64,000 nucleotides of DNA from Streptomyces sp. Root1304 (lineage in GTDB: Bacteria; Actinomycetota; Actinomycetes; Streptomycetales; Streptomycetaceae): positions 790,257-854,256 of the forward strand of contig NZ_LMEP01000001.1 in assembly GCF_001426405.1 (NCBI RefSeq). Direction: 5' to 3'. Of this stretch, positions 17,514 to 26,346 are shown piece by piece. The position numbers and the translations under genes are program-made. A model generated the notes under the pieces. It saw only the letters and a program-made list of their open reading frames with translations. It made no database searches and was not told the DNA's origin. Within the stretch, counting starts at the first letter, position 1. Each line of letters opens with the position of its first letter.

Positions 17514-19781
17514 ATGACAACGACGACACCCGGGACCGCCCAGGTCGAGCTCGCCATCGGCGGCATGACCTGCGCCTCATGTGCGGCCCGTATCGAGAAG
17601 AAGCTCAACCGGATGGACGGGGTCGAGGCCACCGTCAACTACGCCACCGAGAAGGCGAAGGTCACCTTCGACGCCGACATCGACGTCGCCGCGCTGATCG
17701 CCACCGTCGAGGCCACCGGCTACACCGCCGCCGAACCGCAGCCCGAGCGCCCCGCGAGCGGCGGCGGCGAGGAGGGCCCGACCGACGAGGAGAAGGCCGA
17801 CGAGGAGCTGCGGCCCCTCAAGCAGCGGCTGATCACCGCCGTCACGCTCGCCGTGCCGGTCATCGCGATGGCGATGGTCCCGGCGCTCCAGATCGAGTAC
17901 TGGCAGTGGCTGAGCCTCACGCTCACCGCGCCGGTCGTCGTCTACGCCGCCTGGCCCTTCCACAAGGCCGCCTGGACCAACGCCAAGCACGGCGCGGCCA
18001 CCATGGACACCCTGATCTCGGTCGGCACGATCGCCGCGTTCCTGTGGTCCCTGTGGGCGCTGTTCTTCGGCACCGCCGGCACGCCGGGGATGACCCACGC
18101 CTTCGAGTTCACGATCGCCCGTACCGACGGCGCCGGGAACATCTACCTGGAGGCCGCGGCCGGCGTCACCGCCTTCATCCTCGCGGGCCGCTACTTCGAG
18201 GCCCGCTCGAAGCGCAAGGCGGGCGCCGCGCTCAAGGCGCTGATGCAGCTGGGCGCCAAGGAGGTGACCGTCCTCAGGAACGGCCAGGAGGTCACCGTAC
18301 CGACGGCCGACCTGCAGGTCGGGGACCGCTTCCTGGTCCGCCCCGGCGAGAAGATCGCCACCGACGGCACCGTCGTCGAGGGTTCGTCCGCCGTGGACGC
18401 CTCCATGCTCACCGGCGAGTCCGTCCCGGTCGAGGTCTCGGTCGGCGACTCCGTCACCGGCGCCACCCTGAACGCCGGCGGCCGACTGGTCGTCGAGGCC
18501 ACCCGCGTCGGCTCCGACACCCAGCTCGCCCGGATGGCGAAGCTCGTCGAGGACGCCCAGAACGGCAAGGCCGCCGCCCAGCGCCTCGCCGACCGGATCT
18601 CGGCCGTCTTCGTCCCGGTCGTCATCGCGCTCGCCCTCGGCACCCTCGGCTTCTGGCTGGGTACGGGTCAGGGCCTGACCGCCGCCTTCACCGCGGCCGT
18701 CGCCGTCCTGATCATCGCCTGCCCCTGCGCCCTCGGCCTGGCCACCCCGACCGCCCTCATGGTCGGCACCGGCCGCGGCGCCCAGCTCGGCATCCTGATC
18801 AAGGGACCCGAGGTCCTGGAGACCACCCGCAAGGTCGACACGATCGTCCTCGACAAGACCGGCACCGTCACCACCGGCCGGATGACCCTGATCAAGGTCC
18901 ACACCGCCGAGGGCGTCGACGAGACGGACGTGCTGCGCCTGGCCGGCGCCCTGGAGCACTCCTCCGAGCACCCGATCGCCCAGGCCGTCGCCACCGGCGC
19001 CGCCGCCAAGGTCGGCACCCTGCCGACCCCCGAGGATTTCGCCAACATTCCCGGTCTCGGCGTGCAGGGCGTCGTCGAGGGCCACGCCGTCCTCGTCGGC
19101 CGCGAGAAGCTGCTCGACGAGTGGGCCATGGCGCTCCCCGCGGACCTCAAGTCCGCGAAGGACGCCGCCGAGAAGACCGGCAAGACCGCCATCGCGGTGG
19201 CCTGGGACGGCGAGGCCCGTGCGGTCCTGGAGGTCGCCGACGCCGTCAAGGAGACCAGCGCCGAGGCCATCAAGCGGCTCCGCGCGCTCGGTCTGACGCC
19301 GATCCTGCTCACCGGTGACAACAAGGCGGTCGCGGAGGCCGTCGCCGCCGAGGTCGGCATCGACGAGGTCATCGCGGAGGTCATGCCGCAGGACAAGGTC
19401 GACGTGGTCAAGAAGCTCCAGGCGGAGGGCCGTTCGGTCGCCATGGTCGGCGACGGCGTCAACGACGCCGCCGCGCTCGCCCAGGCCGACCTGGGCCTGG
19501 CGATGGGCACCGGCACGGACGCCGCCATCGAGGCCGGCGACCTGACCCTCGTACGGGGCGACCTGCGGGCCGCGGCCGACGCGATCAGGCTCTCCCGCAA
19601 GACGCTCGGCACGATCCGCTCGAACCTGTTCTGGGCCTTCGCCTACAACGTGGCGGCCCTGCCGCTCGCCGCGGCCGGACTGCTCAACCCGATGATCGCG
19701 GGCGCGGCCATGGCCTTCTCCTCGGTCTTCGTGGTCGGCAACAGCCTCCGCCTGCGGGGCTTCCAGGCCGCCGACCGCTGA
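17514..19781 (+). CDS. copA: Copper-exporting P1B-type ATPase CopA
   Basis: The 755-residue protein pumps copper(I) out of the cytoplasm. One HMA domain is at the N-terminus (GMTCASC near residue 18). [17 protein letters not shown] near residue 400 contains the transmembrane CPC motif, DKTGT near residue 447 the phosphorylated aspartate, SSEHP near 483 the P1B HP motif, and [10 protein letters not shown] near 646 the hinge. The length is normal for a single-HMA CopA. ATG 17514 has AGGAGCAGGAG upstream. It sits between copZ and csoR in one likely operon. Confidence 0.96.
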   Translation: MTTTTPGTAQVELAIGGMTCASCAARIEKKLNRMDGVEATVNYATEKAKVTFDADIDVAALIATVEATGYTAAEPQPERPASGGGEEGPTDEEKADEELRPLKQRLITAVTLAVPVIAMAMVPALQIEYWQWLSLTLTAPVVVYAAWPFHKAAWTNAKHGAATMDTLISVGTIAAFLWSLWALFFGTAGTPGMTHAFEFTIARTDGAGNIYLEAAAGVTAFILAGRYFEARSKRKAGAALKALMQLGAKEVTVLRNGQEVTVPTADLQVGDRFLVRPGEKIATDGTVVEGSSAVDASMLTGESVPVEVSVGDSVTGATLNAGGRLVVEATRVGSDTQLARMAKLVEDAQNGKAAAQRLADRISAVFVPVVIALALGTLGFWLGTGQGLTAAFTAAVAVLIIACPCALGLATPTALMVGTGRGAQLGILIKGPEVLETTRKVDTIVLDKTGTVTTGRMTLIKVHTAEGVDETDVLRLAGALEHSSEHPIAQAVATGAAAKVGTLPTPEDFANIPGLGVQGVVEGHAVLVGREKLLDEWAMALPADLKSAKDAAEKTGKTAIAVAWDGEARAVLEVADAVKETSAEAIKRLRALGLTPILLTGDNKAVAEAVAAEVGIDEVIAEVMPQDKVDVVKKLQAEGRSVAMVGDGVNDAAALAQADLGLAMGTGTDAAIEAGDLTLVRGDLRAAADAIRLSRKTLGTIRSNLFWAFAYNVAALPLAAAGLLNPMIAGAAMAFSSVFVVGNSLRLRGFQAADR

Positions 19782-19828
19782 CGAACGCCCTTCCCTCCCT
19801 CCCCCTCCCCCTCCCCGAGGAGCCCGTC

Positions 19829-20110
19829 GTGGCCGGTTACGGACAGCACAAGGAAGACATCATCAGACGCCTGCGCCGCATCGAGGGTCAGGTCAGGGGG
19901 GTGCAGCGGATGGTCGACGAGGACGTCTACTGCATCGACGTCCTCACCCAGGTCTCCGCGATCAACGCGGCCCTCCAGTCCTGCGCGGTGGCCCTGCTGG
20001 ACGAGCACCTCAGCTGCTGCGTCACGGAGGCCATCGCCCAGGGCGGAGACCAGGCGAAGGTGAAGGTGGGCGAGGCGTCGAAGGCCATCGCCCGGCTGAT
20101 CCGGACATAG
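19829..20110 (+). CDS. csoR: Copper-sensing repressor CsoR
   Basis: The 93-residue all-helical protein has the canonical copper(I) ligands C35, H60 and C64, with C63 adjacent, and begins with the conserved RRLRRIEGQVRGVQRMV. It releases DNA on binding copper. The GTG start has CGAGGAG eight bases upstream. It is the last gene of copZ-copA-csoR, 47 bp after copA. A 9-bp perfect hairpin follows the stop. Confidence 0.95.
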   Translation: MAGYGQHKEDIIRRLRRIEGQVRGVQRMVDEDVYCIDVLTQVSAINAALQSCAVALLDEHLSCCVTEAIAQGGDQAKVKVGEASKAIARLIRT

Positions 20111-20120
20111 GCCCGGCGGC

Positions 20121-20141
20121 GGGCCCCCGGTGCGGGGGCCC
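20121..20141. terminator. Hairpin after csoR
   Basis: GGGCCCCCG and CGGGGGCCC form a perfect 9-bp stem around a GTG loop, 11 bp after the csoR stop and 11 bp before the end of the minus-strand small reading frame. It fits a terminator for the copper operon. Confidence 0.65.
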
Positions 20142-20151
20142 GTCGGGGAGA

Positions 20152-20331
20152 TCAACCGCTCTTGCGTGAAGGGCAGTCGGCGGACAGCGTGAGACTCAGC
20201 CGGAGACAGAGGCCGAGCAGCTGCCGGAGGAGCACCAGCTCCACCGATCCGGGGAGACCGGAGTCGCAGACCTCCGCGCAGGGGCGGTTCTTCGTAGGGG
20301 TCGCCAGAAGGGTCTTCAGGAGGGTCGACAT
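20152..20331 (-). CDS. Putative 59-residue cysteine-containing peptide next to CsoR box
   Basis: A complete minus-strand frame begins MSTLLKTLLATPTKNRPC and has cysteines in CAEVC, in GLCLR and in DCPS. Third codon positions are about 85% G or C, as expected for a Streptomyces gene. Its start lies 10 bp from a CsoR-type box, and the frame diverges from blaI. No good ribosome site is visible: GGCAGG directly abuts the ATG. It could be a small copper-related peptide, a leader, or chance. No family recognised. Confidence 0.4.
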   Translation of the reverse strand: MSTLLKTLLATPTKNRPCAEVCDSGLPGSVELVLLRQLLGLCLRLSLTLSADCPSRKSG

Positions 20332-20340
20332 CCTGCCACT

Positions 20341-20359
20341 GTACCCCTGGGGGGTATAC
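20341..20359. promoter_or_regulatory. Fourth CsoR-type box, upstream of blaI/M56 pair
   Basis: TACCCCTGGGGGGTAT at 20342-20357 is identical over 16 bp to the box at 17018-17033. It lies 57 bp upstream of the BlaI start and 10 bp from the divergent small frame. This puts the BlaI/M56 pair in the predicted CsoR regulon. Confidence 0.75.
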
Positions 20360-20414
20360 CTGGCCGGGGGAAGCGGCCCGTACGATGAGCCGCCCGTAGG
20401 GGGAGGGGATGCAC

Positions 20415-20813
20415 GTGCGCCGGCTGGGAGAGCTGGAGGCCGAGATCATGGACCGACTGTGGGCCTGGCAGCGGCCCGCCACGGTCCGCGAGATCGTCGA
20501 CGACATCAACCGGGAACGACGGGTCGCGTACACGACCGTCATGACCGTCGCGGACATCCTGCACCGCAAGGGCTGGCTCCGCCGGGAGAAGGCCGGCCGG
20601 GCCTGGCTGTACGAACCGGTCCGCAGCCGCGAGGAGTACACGGCCGGACTGATGCGGGACGCCCTCGGCGACAGCCAGGACCGCCCGGCGGCCCTGCTCC
20701 GCTTCGTCGAGGTCATCTCGGACGAGGACATGGACGCCCTCGACGCGGCCCTCCGCGCGGCCCGCGGCGACCAGCACCTGCATCCACATCCGGGGGACGG
20801 GGGCGGCGCGTGA
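20415..20813 (+). CDS. BlaI/MecI/CopY-family repressor
   Basis: The 132-residue protein contains a winged helix (LGELEAEIMDRLWAW, TVREIVDDINRERRVAYTTVMTVADIL, LHRKGWLRREKAGRAWLYEP). This is typical of BlaI repressors, which are inactivated by a partner M56 protease. GTG 20415 has GGAGG eight bases upstream; the ATG at 20409 is too close to that site. The stop overlaps the M56 start (GTGA). A His-rich tail (HLHPHPG) precedes the stop. The CsoR box upstream suggests a link to copper rather than beta-lactams. Confidence 0.9.
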   Translation: MRRLGELEAEIMDRLWAWQRPATVREIVDDINRERRVAYTTVMTVADILHRKGWLRREKAGRAWLYEPVRSREEYTAGLMRDALGDSQDRPAALLRFVEVISDEDMDALDAALRAARGDQHLHPHPGDGGGA

Positions 20814-21718
20814 ACCACCACATCCTCGTCCCGCTCGGGCTCGTCCTGCTCACCGGCTTCCTGGTGCCCTGGCTGGTGGGCCGGTCACGCTGGGCCCAGC
20901 AGGCGCCCCGGCTCGCCCTCGCCGTCTGGGCCGCGTGCGGCGCCGTCTTCGCGGCGGCGACCGCCCTGATCCCCGCCCAGCTGGTCCTGCCGGCCGGGAG
21001 CAGCCACCGGCTGGCCGACATGGTGTACACCCTCGAACCGCCCACGCTCGCGCAGGTCATGAACCTCGACGGGCGCGAGCGGTTCGCTTTTTCGCTCTCC
21101 CTGCTCGTCCTGTCGCTGCCCGCCGCCGCGTTCGCGCGCCGTCTCGCCCGGGCCCGCCGGACGCGGCTGCGGCACGCCGGTGTGCTGCGGCTCGTCGGGC
21201 GGTACGACCCCGCCCTGCGCGCCACCGTCCTCGACGACGAGCGGCCCGCCGTGTACTGCCTGCCCGGCCGCTCGCGCCGGGTCGTGGTCTCCTCGGGCGC
21301 GCTGCGCACCCTCACCCCGGCCCAGCTGGCGGCAGCGCTCGCGCACGAGCGGGCGCACATCGCCGGGCGCCACCACCTCCTGGTCGCGGCGGCGGAGGCC
21401 TTCGCGGCGGTCTTCGCGCGCCTTCCGCTCGCCCGGTACGGCGGACCCGCCGTACCGCTGCTGCTCGAAATGGCGGCGGACGACCGGGCGTTGCGGCGGT
21501 GTACGCGGGACGCGCTGGCGACCGCGCTGTACGCGCTGGCCTCGGGCCGGGCGCCCCGGTCGGCCTTCGCCGCGGGCGGCCCTTCGGCGGCGGTGCGGAT
21601 GCGGCGCATCCTCACTCCGCACAGCGCGGGACATCCCGTTCTGCTCGGACTGCTGACCATCGCTTCCGCAGCTCTCGCGATGGCGCCCTTGATCGTCGCC
21701 TGCTGTTCGTTCCCCTGA
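20810..21718 (+). CDS. M56 (BlaR1/HtpX-like) membrane zinc metalloprotease
   Basis: The 302-residue protein has hydrophobic segments at the N-terminus (ILVPLGLVLLTGFLVPWLV, LALAVWAACGAVFAAATAL), in the middle and at the C-terminus, and the zinc motif HERAH in AALAHERAHIAGRHH near residue 180. It lacks a penicillin-sensing domain, as usual for actinobacterial M56 proteins. The expected role is to cleave the BlaI partner in response to a signal. The GTG start is coupled to the blaI stop. A CC near the C-terminus (IVACCSFP) may be relevant to metal binding. Confidence 0.88.
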   Translation: MNHHILVPLGLVLLTGFLVPWLVGRSRWAQQAPRLALAVWAACGAVFAAATALIPAQLVLPAGSSHRLADMVYTLEPPTLAQVMNLDGRERFAFSLSLLVLSLPAAAFARRLARARRTRLRHAGVLRLVGRYDPALRATVLDDERPAVYCLPGRSRRVVVSSGALRTLTPAQLAAALAHERAHIAGRHHLLVAAAEAFAAVFARLPLARYGGPAVPLLLEMAADDRALRRCTRDALATALYALASGRAPRSAFAAGGPSAAVRMRRILTPHSAGHPVLLGLLTIASAALAMAPLIVACCSFP

Positions 21719-21836
21719 TAACCGCCCTATTTACTAAGCGAATTCGTAGATTTCGCATCGGTCACGGACAACTGAATTCCCCGCTATTGTGGGTATGTTG
21801 GGGCTCACGCTCGGCACGTCGAAGGGTACGAAACCA

Positions 21837-22316
21837 ATGCAGCTGGCTGGGGTTCGGACGGCCGCGGCCGGCGATGCGACGACGATATCCAGGCTGCTTG
21901 CCGATGCCATTCGGAGCAGCTACACGGGAATCCTCGACGAAATCCCGATGGGCCGGCTGATCTCCGCACAGTGCGCACTCCCCCGCATACGCGCGGAAAT
22001 TGAAATTCCGGGGGGCGCGCCCGGCTGGCTGGGCTGGCTCGTGGCGACCGACACGGCGGGCTCCATCGTCGGAGCGGCGGCCGGCGGGGTTCCCGTACCG
22101 GGCGAGGGCGAGGTGTACGCCCTGGCCGTGGCGGACGGTTCCCGGCGCGGGGGCGTCGGTACGGCCCTGATGGCGGCGGCCACCCAGCGGATGCGCGACT
22201 TCGGCGCCCGCGACCAGCGCGTGGAGCTCCCGGCGGAGTCCGACCCGGCGCTTCCCTTCTACCGGCACCTGGGCTTCGCGGCCCTCTCCCCCCGGCGCTG
22301 GAGCCGCGGGCTCTGA
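21837..22316 (+). CDS. GNAT acetyltransferase
   Basis: The 159-residue protein begins MQLAGVRTAAAGDATTISRLL and contains EVYALAVADGSRRGGVGTALM, with the RRGGVGTA acetyl-CoA-binding loop, and ALPFYRHLGF near the end. ATG 21837 has GAAGGG ten bases upstream; ATGs at 21789 and 21795 would add a short unsupported extension. The 118-bp leader before it is AT-richer than surroundings (GAATTC, TATTGT), fitting a promoter. Substrate unknown. Confidence 0.82.
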   Translation: MQLAGVRTAAAGDATTISRLLADAIRSSYTGILDEIPMGRLISAQCALPRIRAEIEIPGGAPGWLGWLVATDTAGSIVGAAAGGVPVPGEGEVYALAVADGSRRGGVGTALMAAATQRMRDFGARDQRVELPAESDPALPFYRHLGFAALSPRRWSRGL

Positions 22317-22321
22317 TCCGA

Positions 22322-22376
22322 GGCGTGGCAGATCCACGCCATCGCGTGTTCACGCAGCCCGATCCGGTGGATCGGG
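22322..22376 (+). terminator. Two hairpins after acetyltransferase gene
   Basis: GGCGTGG/CCACGCC (22322-22340) makes a 7-bp stem six bases after the stop, and CCCGATCC/GGATCGGG (22358-22376) an 8-bp stem with a 3-base loop. Together they fit a terminator before the methyltransferase gene. Confidence 0.5.
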
Positions 22377-22473
22377 GCTCCCTCCCCAGGTCAGGATGGG
22401 TCCAGCGGCGCGGTCCCGGCGGCACGGGTACCTCGTCCGGACGGCATGGACCGAGCGAGCCCCTGGAGGAGCG

Positions 22474-23367
22474 ATGCACACACCGAGCGGCACTTCCCTG
22501 CCCGTCGTGCCCGCAGCGCTCGCGCCGGTCCTGCCGTCCCGATACGGCCGGGAGCGCGAGCCCGCCCCCGGGGCCGGCGTCCGGGTCACCCCGGACAGCC
22601 TTCCCGGGCTCGAATCCGTCTCCCCCGCCGACGAGGCGTCCGTGTGGCTGCACGACGCCCTGCTCGGCCCGCACAGCGCGGACATCGTCCGGTACCTCAG
22701 CCTCGCCCGCTCCACCGGCGGACCCGTCCTCGACCTCGGCTCGGGAGCCGGGCGGCTCGCCGTCCCGTTCGCCCGGCACGGCTTCGCCGTGGAAGCCGTG
22801 GACCGGGACGCCTCGGCCCTGGAGCGCCTCGAAGGCTGGGCCCGCCGGATCGGCCCGCAGGTGGCGGGACTCGTCATGACCCACCGAGCGGACCTCAACG
22901 AGCTGCGCCTCGACGGCAGTTACCGGCTGGCCCTGCTCGCGGGCGCCATGGTCACCGCCGTACCCCCGGCGCGGCGGCCCGGACTGCTGCGGGAGGTCGC
23001 CGGGCACCTGGAGGCGGGCGGGGCGCTGGCCCTCGACTACACCGCGCACCAGCTGCCGGGGCTGATCGCGGAACCGCGGCGGACCTGGGCGTTCCAGGTG
23101 CCGCGCTTCGACGGGATCGACGAGTGGGTGGTGGCCCGGCAGGTCTTCGACCTGCCGTCGATGAGCGAGCGGATCACGTACTACACGGCGCGGACCGGGA
23201 AGCTCTCCACGGAGCGGGTCGTGCTCACCACCGACAAGTGGATCGTGGACCCCGAGCGGCTCGCGGCCGAGCTGCACTCGGCGGGGCTGCACATCGAGGG
23301 GCGGCGGCGGCACCGGATCGACGAGCGGACCGAGTCCGTCCTGCTCGTGTGCCGGGCGGACGACTGA
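22474..23367 (+). CDS. Class I SAM-dependent methyltransferase
   Basis: The 297-residue protein has the SAM-binding motif I VLDLGSGAGRLAVPFARHG near residue 90, followed by VEAVDRDASALERL (motif II acidic residue). It has an unusual 60-residue N-terminal extension (PVVPAALAPVLPSRYGR). The C-terminal half, with RITYYTARTGKL and VVLTTDKWIVDPERLAAELHSAGL, resembles small-molecule methyltransferases. ATG 22474 has GGAGGAG upstream. It stands alone between an acetyltransferase and a Fur gene; the substrate is unknown. Confidence 0.82.
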   Translation: MHTPSGTSLPVVPAALAPVLPSRYGREREPAPGAGVRVTPDSLPGLESVSPADEASVWLHDALLGPHSADIVRYLSLARSTGGPVLDLGSGAGRLAVPFARHGFAVEAVDRDASALERLEGWARRIGPQVAGLVMTHRADLNELRLDGSYRLALLAGAMVTAVPPARRPGLLREVAGHLEAGGALALDYTAHQLPGLIAEPRRTWAFQVPRFDGIDEWVVARQVFDLPSMSERITYYTARTGKLSTERVVLTTDKWIVDPERLAAELHSAGLHIEGRRRHRIDERTESVLLVCRADD

Positions 23368-23478
23368 CCGGAGGCGGCGGAGCACCTGACGGGGTGGACG
23401 CGCACGCCTGACGAGGTTGACGAGCAAGAGGTACGATGCACACAAAAGTTTGGGCCGACCAGGTGGCGGGCGGAGAAG

Positions 23479-23919
23479 ATGGCAGTCGTGGAAGAGCTGA
23501 CGGGCCGCGAGGCGGTGATCCAGCGCCTGCGTGACGTCGGGCTGCGGGTCACGGGCCCGCGCCTGGAGGTGCTCACGGTGCTCGCCGCCGGCGGCCATCT
23601 CGACGTCGAGGCGATCACGACGACCGCCCGGGAGCGGCTCGGCACGCTGACCAGCCAGGCCGTGTACGAGATGCTGCGCCACTTCCAGGAGACGGGCCTG
23701 GTCAGCAAGTTCGACCGGCCGGGTCTGCCCGCCGTCTTCGAGATCTCGGGTCCCGCGCACCAGCACGCCCTGTGCACGGTCTGCGGCCGGGTGGAGAACG
23801 TGTCGGCGGCCGCGCCGGTGCCGCCCCGCGGCGCCCTGCCGGAGTGGCGGGTGGACGACGCGGAGATCGTCTTCAAGGGGCTGTGCCCCGATTGCCGGGC
23901 AAGCGCCCCCACCGCCTGA
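23479..23919 (+). CDS. Fur-family metalloregulator
   Basis: The 146-residue protein has the Fur winged helix (VTGPRLEVLTVLAAGGHLDVEAI, TSQAVYEMLRHFQETGLVSKF) and the structural zinc cysteines CTVC and CPDC. The intervening HQHALC is the metal-binding region. The sequence is closer to FurA/CatR-type peroxide regulators than to Zur by eye, but no catalase gene is adjacent. ATG 23479 has GGAGAAG upstream. It could respond to iron, peroxide or another metal. Confidence 0.88.
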   Translation: MAVVEELTGREAVIQRLRDVGLRVTGPRLEVLTVLAAGGHLDVEAITTTARERLGTLTSQAVYEMLRHFQETGLVSKFDRPGLPAVFEISGPAHQHALCTVCGRVENVSAAAPVPPRGALPEWRVDDAEIVFKGLCPDCRASAPTA

Positions 23920-24015
23920 GCAGGGCCCAACTCCGTGCGTGTCGTTCGATTTTGTGGCAGGGTCTAGCGGGGCGATTCAACGGGTCCGGGTGGACCGAGG
24001 GGAGTCTGCTGCGCA

Positions 24016-25056
24016 GTGTCCAGAAACACCGCCGTTCCGCGTGTGGGTGGCGATCAGGCCCTCGCCGTCTACCAGGAACTCCGCATCCACCCGGATGCCA
24101 CGTTCGACGAGGTCGCGGACCGTTTCGAGCTCTCCGCCGAGGAGCGGGAGCGCTGCCGGGACGAACTCGCCGCCCTGGGACTGACCGAGGCCGGCGGACC
24201 GGCCGGCTCCGGGGCGTCCCCGGCCCCCGCGATCGTCGATCCCGATGTCGCCCTGCTGCGGCTGCTGCGCAGGGAGCGCGACCGGCTCCAGGAACGCCTG
24301 GCCGCGACCAGCCGCACGCACACCGCCCTCGAAGCCCTCGCCGGGCCGTTCCTGCAGGCCGGAGCCACGCCCAGGGCCGAGGTGGAGGTCGAGATCGTCG
24401 ACGCTCCGGACCGGGTGCTGGGGAGCCTCGCGGACCTGACGGACTCGGTTCGGACGGCCGCGCACTTCATGCACACCGGCTCCGTCCGGCGCGAGGAGAT
24501 GGGCGGTGAGCTGGACCGGGACCGGCTGTGGGCCGGGCGGGGCGTCCGGGTCCGCGCCATGTACAGCCGCCGGGCCGCCTCGGTGCCGGAGATGGCCCAG
24601 CACCTGGAGGAGCGCGCCGCCGTCGGCGTGGAGATCCGGCTGTCGTCGGTGGTGCCGATGAACATGGTGCTGGCCGACGAGAACTTCGCGATGCTCCCGA
24701 CCGACCCGTACGAGCCCTCGTCCCCGTCGATCCTCGCGCGCGGTCCGGGCCTGGTCCGGTCCTATCTGGCGCTGTACGAGTACTGCTGGACGGCGGCGGC
24801 CCCGTACGGCCAGGAGGAACCGGCGGAGAGGGGCGGCGACGGGCTCTCGGAACAGCAGCGGACGGCGCTGCTGATGCTGGCCTCCGGCATCAAGGACGAG
24901 CAGATCGCCCGCAATCTGGGGGTGTCGCTGCGGACGGTCAGCCGGCTTCTGTCCGAGGTGATGCAGGAGTTGGGGGCGGCGAGCCGCTTCGAGGCGGGCG
25001 TGAAGGCGGCCCGGCTGGGACTGCTGGACAGCGAGGGGACCGATCGCGGGCTGTGA
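24016..25056 (+). CDS. TrmB-like/LuxR-type HTH regulator, copy 1
   Basis: The 346-residue protein has an N-terminal winged-helix-like region (ALAVYQELRIHPDATFDEVADRFELSAEE), a coiled-coil-like stretch (LLRLLRRERDRLQERLAAT), a central domain with VRVRAMYSRRA and RSYLALYEYCW, and a C-terminal LuxR-type HTH (LSEQQRTALLMLASGIKDEQIARNLGVSLRTVSRLLSEVM). This architecture occurs in Streptomyces regulators of small peptide genes. The copy at 25185 is a tandem paralogue. GTG 24016 is the likely start. Confidence 0.85.
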   Translation: MSRNTAVPRVGGDQALAVYQELRIHPDATFDEVADRFELSAEERERCRDELAALGLTEAGGPAGSGASPAPAIVDPDVALLRLLRRERDRLQERLAATSRTHTALEALAGPFLQAGATPRAEVEVEIVDAPDRVLGSLADLTDSVRTAAHFMHTGSVRREEMGGELDRDRLWAGRGVRVRAMYSRRAASVPEMAQHLEERAAVGVEIRLSSVVPMNMVLADENFAMLPTDPYEPSSPSILARGPGLVRSYLALYEYCWTAAAPYGQEEPAERGGDGLSEQQRTALLMLASGIKDEQIARNLGVSLRTVSRLLSEVMQELGAASRFEAGVKAARLGLLDSEGTDRGL

Positions 25057-25184
25057 GGACGGGGGGCTCCCCCGGAGGAGTTCGGATGACGCACGATGGG
25101 TGCGACCAAGCATGACGGACCCCTCCTGGCCGTATGACAGGGTGAGGGCGGGGGCGACTCGAGCGAACAGGGGGTCACTTCGCC

Positions 25185-26243
25185 ATGATCACCGGCGGCG
25201 GCAGTACGGGAGCGCGATGGTCACCCGATCCTGTGGTGGACCTCTACCAGGAATTACGCAGGCGGGGGGTGTCCCGGCTGCGCGAGGTGGGATCCCAACT
25301 GCGGCTCGCACCAGAGGAGTACGAGCGATGTAGGGACGAGCTGACCTCCCTCGGGCTGATCGTGCCGACGAATCCCGCCCAGCACGGAGCCCGGGGGGAG
25401 TTCGAGGGCGCCGCGGGGCAGCAGGACGGCGACACGGTCGCCGTGATCGACCCGGAGATCGCCATGCTCCGGCTGCTGCACCGCGAGCGGGAGCAGCTGC
25501 GCGACCATCTGGACGAGGCGGACCGGGCTTACAGCACCCTGGAGACGCTCGCGGGGGCCTATCTGCGGGCCGGATCACTGACGCGCTCGGACGCCGACGT
25601 CGAGCTGCTCAGCGACTACCGGCGGATCCAGCAGGTGCTCGAGGACATCACGGACGTCATCCAGCACGGTCTGGCGTCCATGCATCTGACCTCGCTGAAC
25701 CGCGAGGTGGGCGAGCGGGTGCTGAGCCGGGACCGGCGGCAGATCGGCAACGGGGTGCGCGTCCGCGCCATGTACAGCGAGCAGGTCTGCTCCTCCCCGG
25801 AGGTGCAGGAGCATCTGCGGCGCCGGGTCGAGGCGGGGGTGGAGGTGCGGATCGCACCGGCCGTGCCGATGCCGCTGATCATCGCGGACGCGCAGTTCGC
25901 GGTGGTCCCGGTGGATCCGGCGGAGCCGGCGGCGGGCGCGGTGCTGGCCCGGGGGCCGGCCCTGGTCCGCTCGTACCTCGCACTGTACGAGCACTGCTGG
26001 CACACCGCTTCGCCGTACGGGGACGCCTCCGCGCCCGAGCAGGGCGGCGACGGCCTCTCCGAGCAGCAGCGGGCGGCGCTGAGCATGCTCGCCTCCGGGA
26101 TGAAGGACGAGAAGATCGCGCGCGGGCTCGGGGTGTCGCTGCGGACGGTGAGCCGGATGCTGTCCGAGCTGATGCAGGAGATGGGCGCGACGAGCCGCTT
26201 CGAGGCCGGAGTGCGCGCCTACCGGCTGGGCTGGGTGGACTGA
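25185..26243 (+). CDS. TrmB-like/LuxR-type HTH regulator, copy 2
   Basis: This 352-residue paralogue shares the whole architecture of the 24016 protein, including VDLYQELRRRGV, IAMLRLLHREREQLRDHL, VRVRAMYSEQV, RSYLALYEHCW and LSEQQRAALSMLASGMKDEKIARGLGVSLRTVSRMLSELM. The two arose by tandem duplication. ATG 25185 fits the start; the 128-bp gap before it contains a strong GGAGGAG site and a nine-codon mini-frame at 25086-25115. A convergent terminator and the small secreted-peptide gene follow. Confidence 0.87.
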   Translation: MITGGGSTGARWSPDPVVDLYQELRRRGVSRLREVGSQLRLAPEEYERCRDELTSLGLIVPTNPAQHGARGEFEGAAGQQDGDTVAVIDPEIAMLRLLHREREQLRDHLDEADRAYSTLETLAGAYLRAGSLTRSDADVELLSDYRRIQQVLEDITDVIQHGLASMHLTSLNREVGERVLSRDRRQIGNGVRVRAMYSEQVCSSPEVQEHLRRRVEAGVEVRIAPAVPMPLIIADAQFAVVPVDPAEPAAGAVLARGPALVRSYLALYEHCWHTASPYGDASAPEQGGDGLSEQQRAALSMLASGMKDEKIARGLGVSLRTVSRMLSELMQEMGATSRFEAGVRAYRLGWVD

Positions 26244-26289
26244 CGGAGGCCCAATTCCGCACAGCCCGGCGGCAATTGCCCGGGGAATG

Positions 26290-26335
26290 CAAAGGATCCG
26301 TGGCCGCCCGGAAAGGGCGGCCACGGAGCCTTTTA
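26290..26335. terminator. Bidirectional terminator between regulator and secreted peptide
   Basis: A perfect 13-bp stem (26297-26309 with 26315-26327) encloses the loop GGAAA. AAAGG lies on the left and CCTTTT on the right, so both directions end in a T-rich tract. It sits between convergent genes ending at 26243 and 26347 and is the most canonical terminator in the window. Confidence 0.85.
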
Positions 26336-26346
26336 CCCGACGGCGC

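Noticed and set aside
22474..23367. Assignment of the methyltransferase to a RiPP (daptide-like) pathway
   Set aside because: No precursor peptide or other RiPP enzyme is adjacent, so only the general family is reported.
23417..23437. TTGACG and TACGAT as a promoter for the fur gene
   Set aside because: The spacing is only nine bases, too short for a standard promoter, so it was not listed as a feature.
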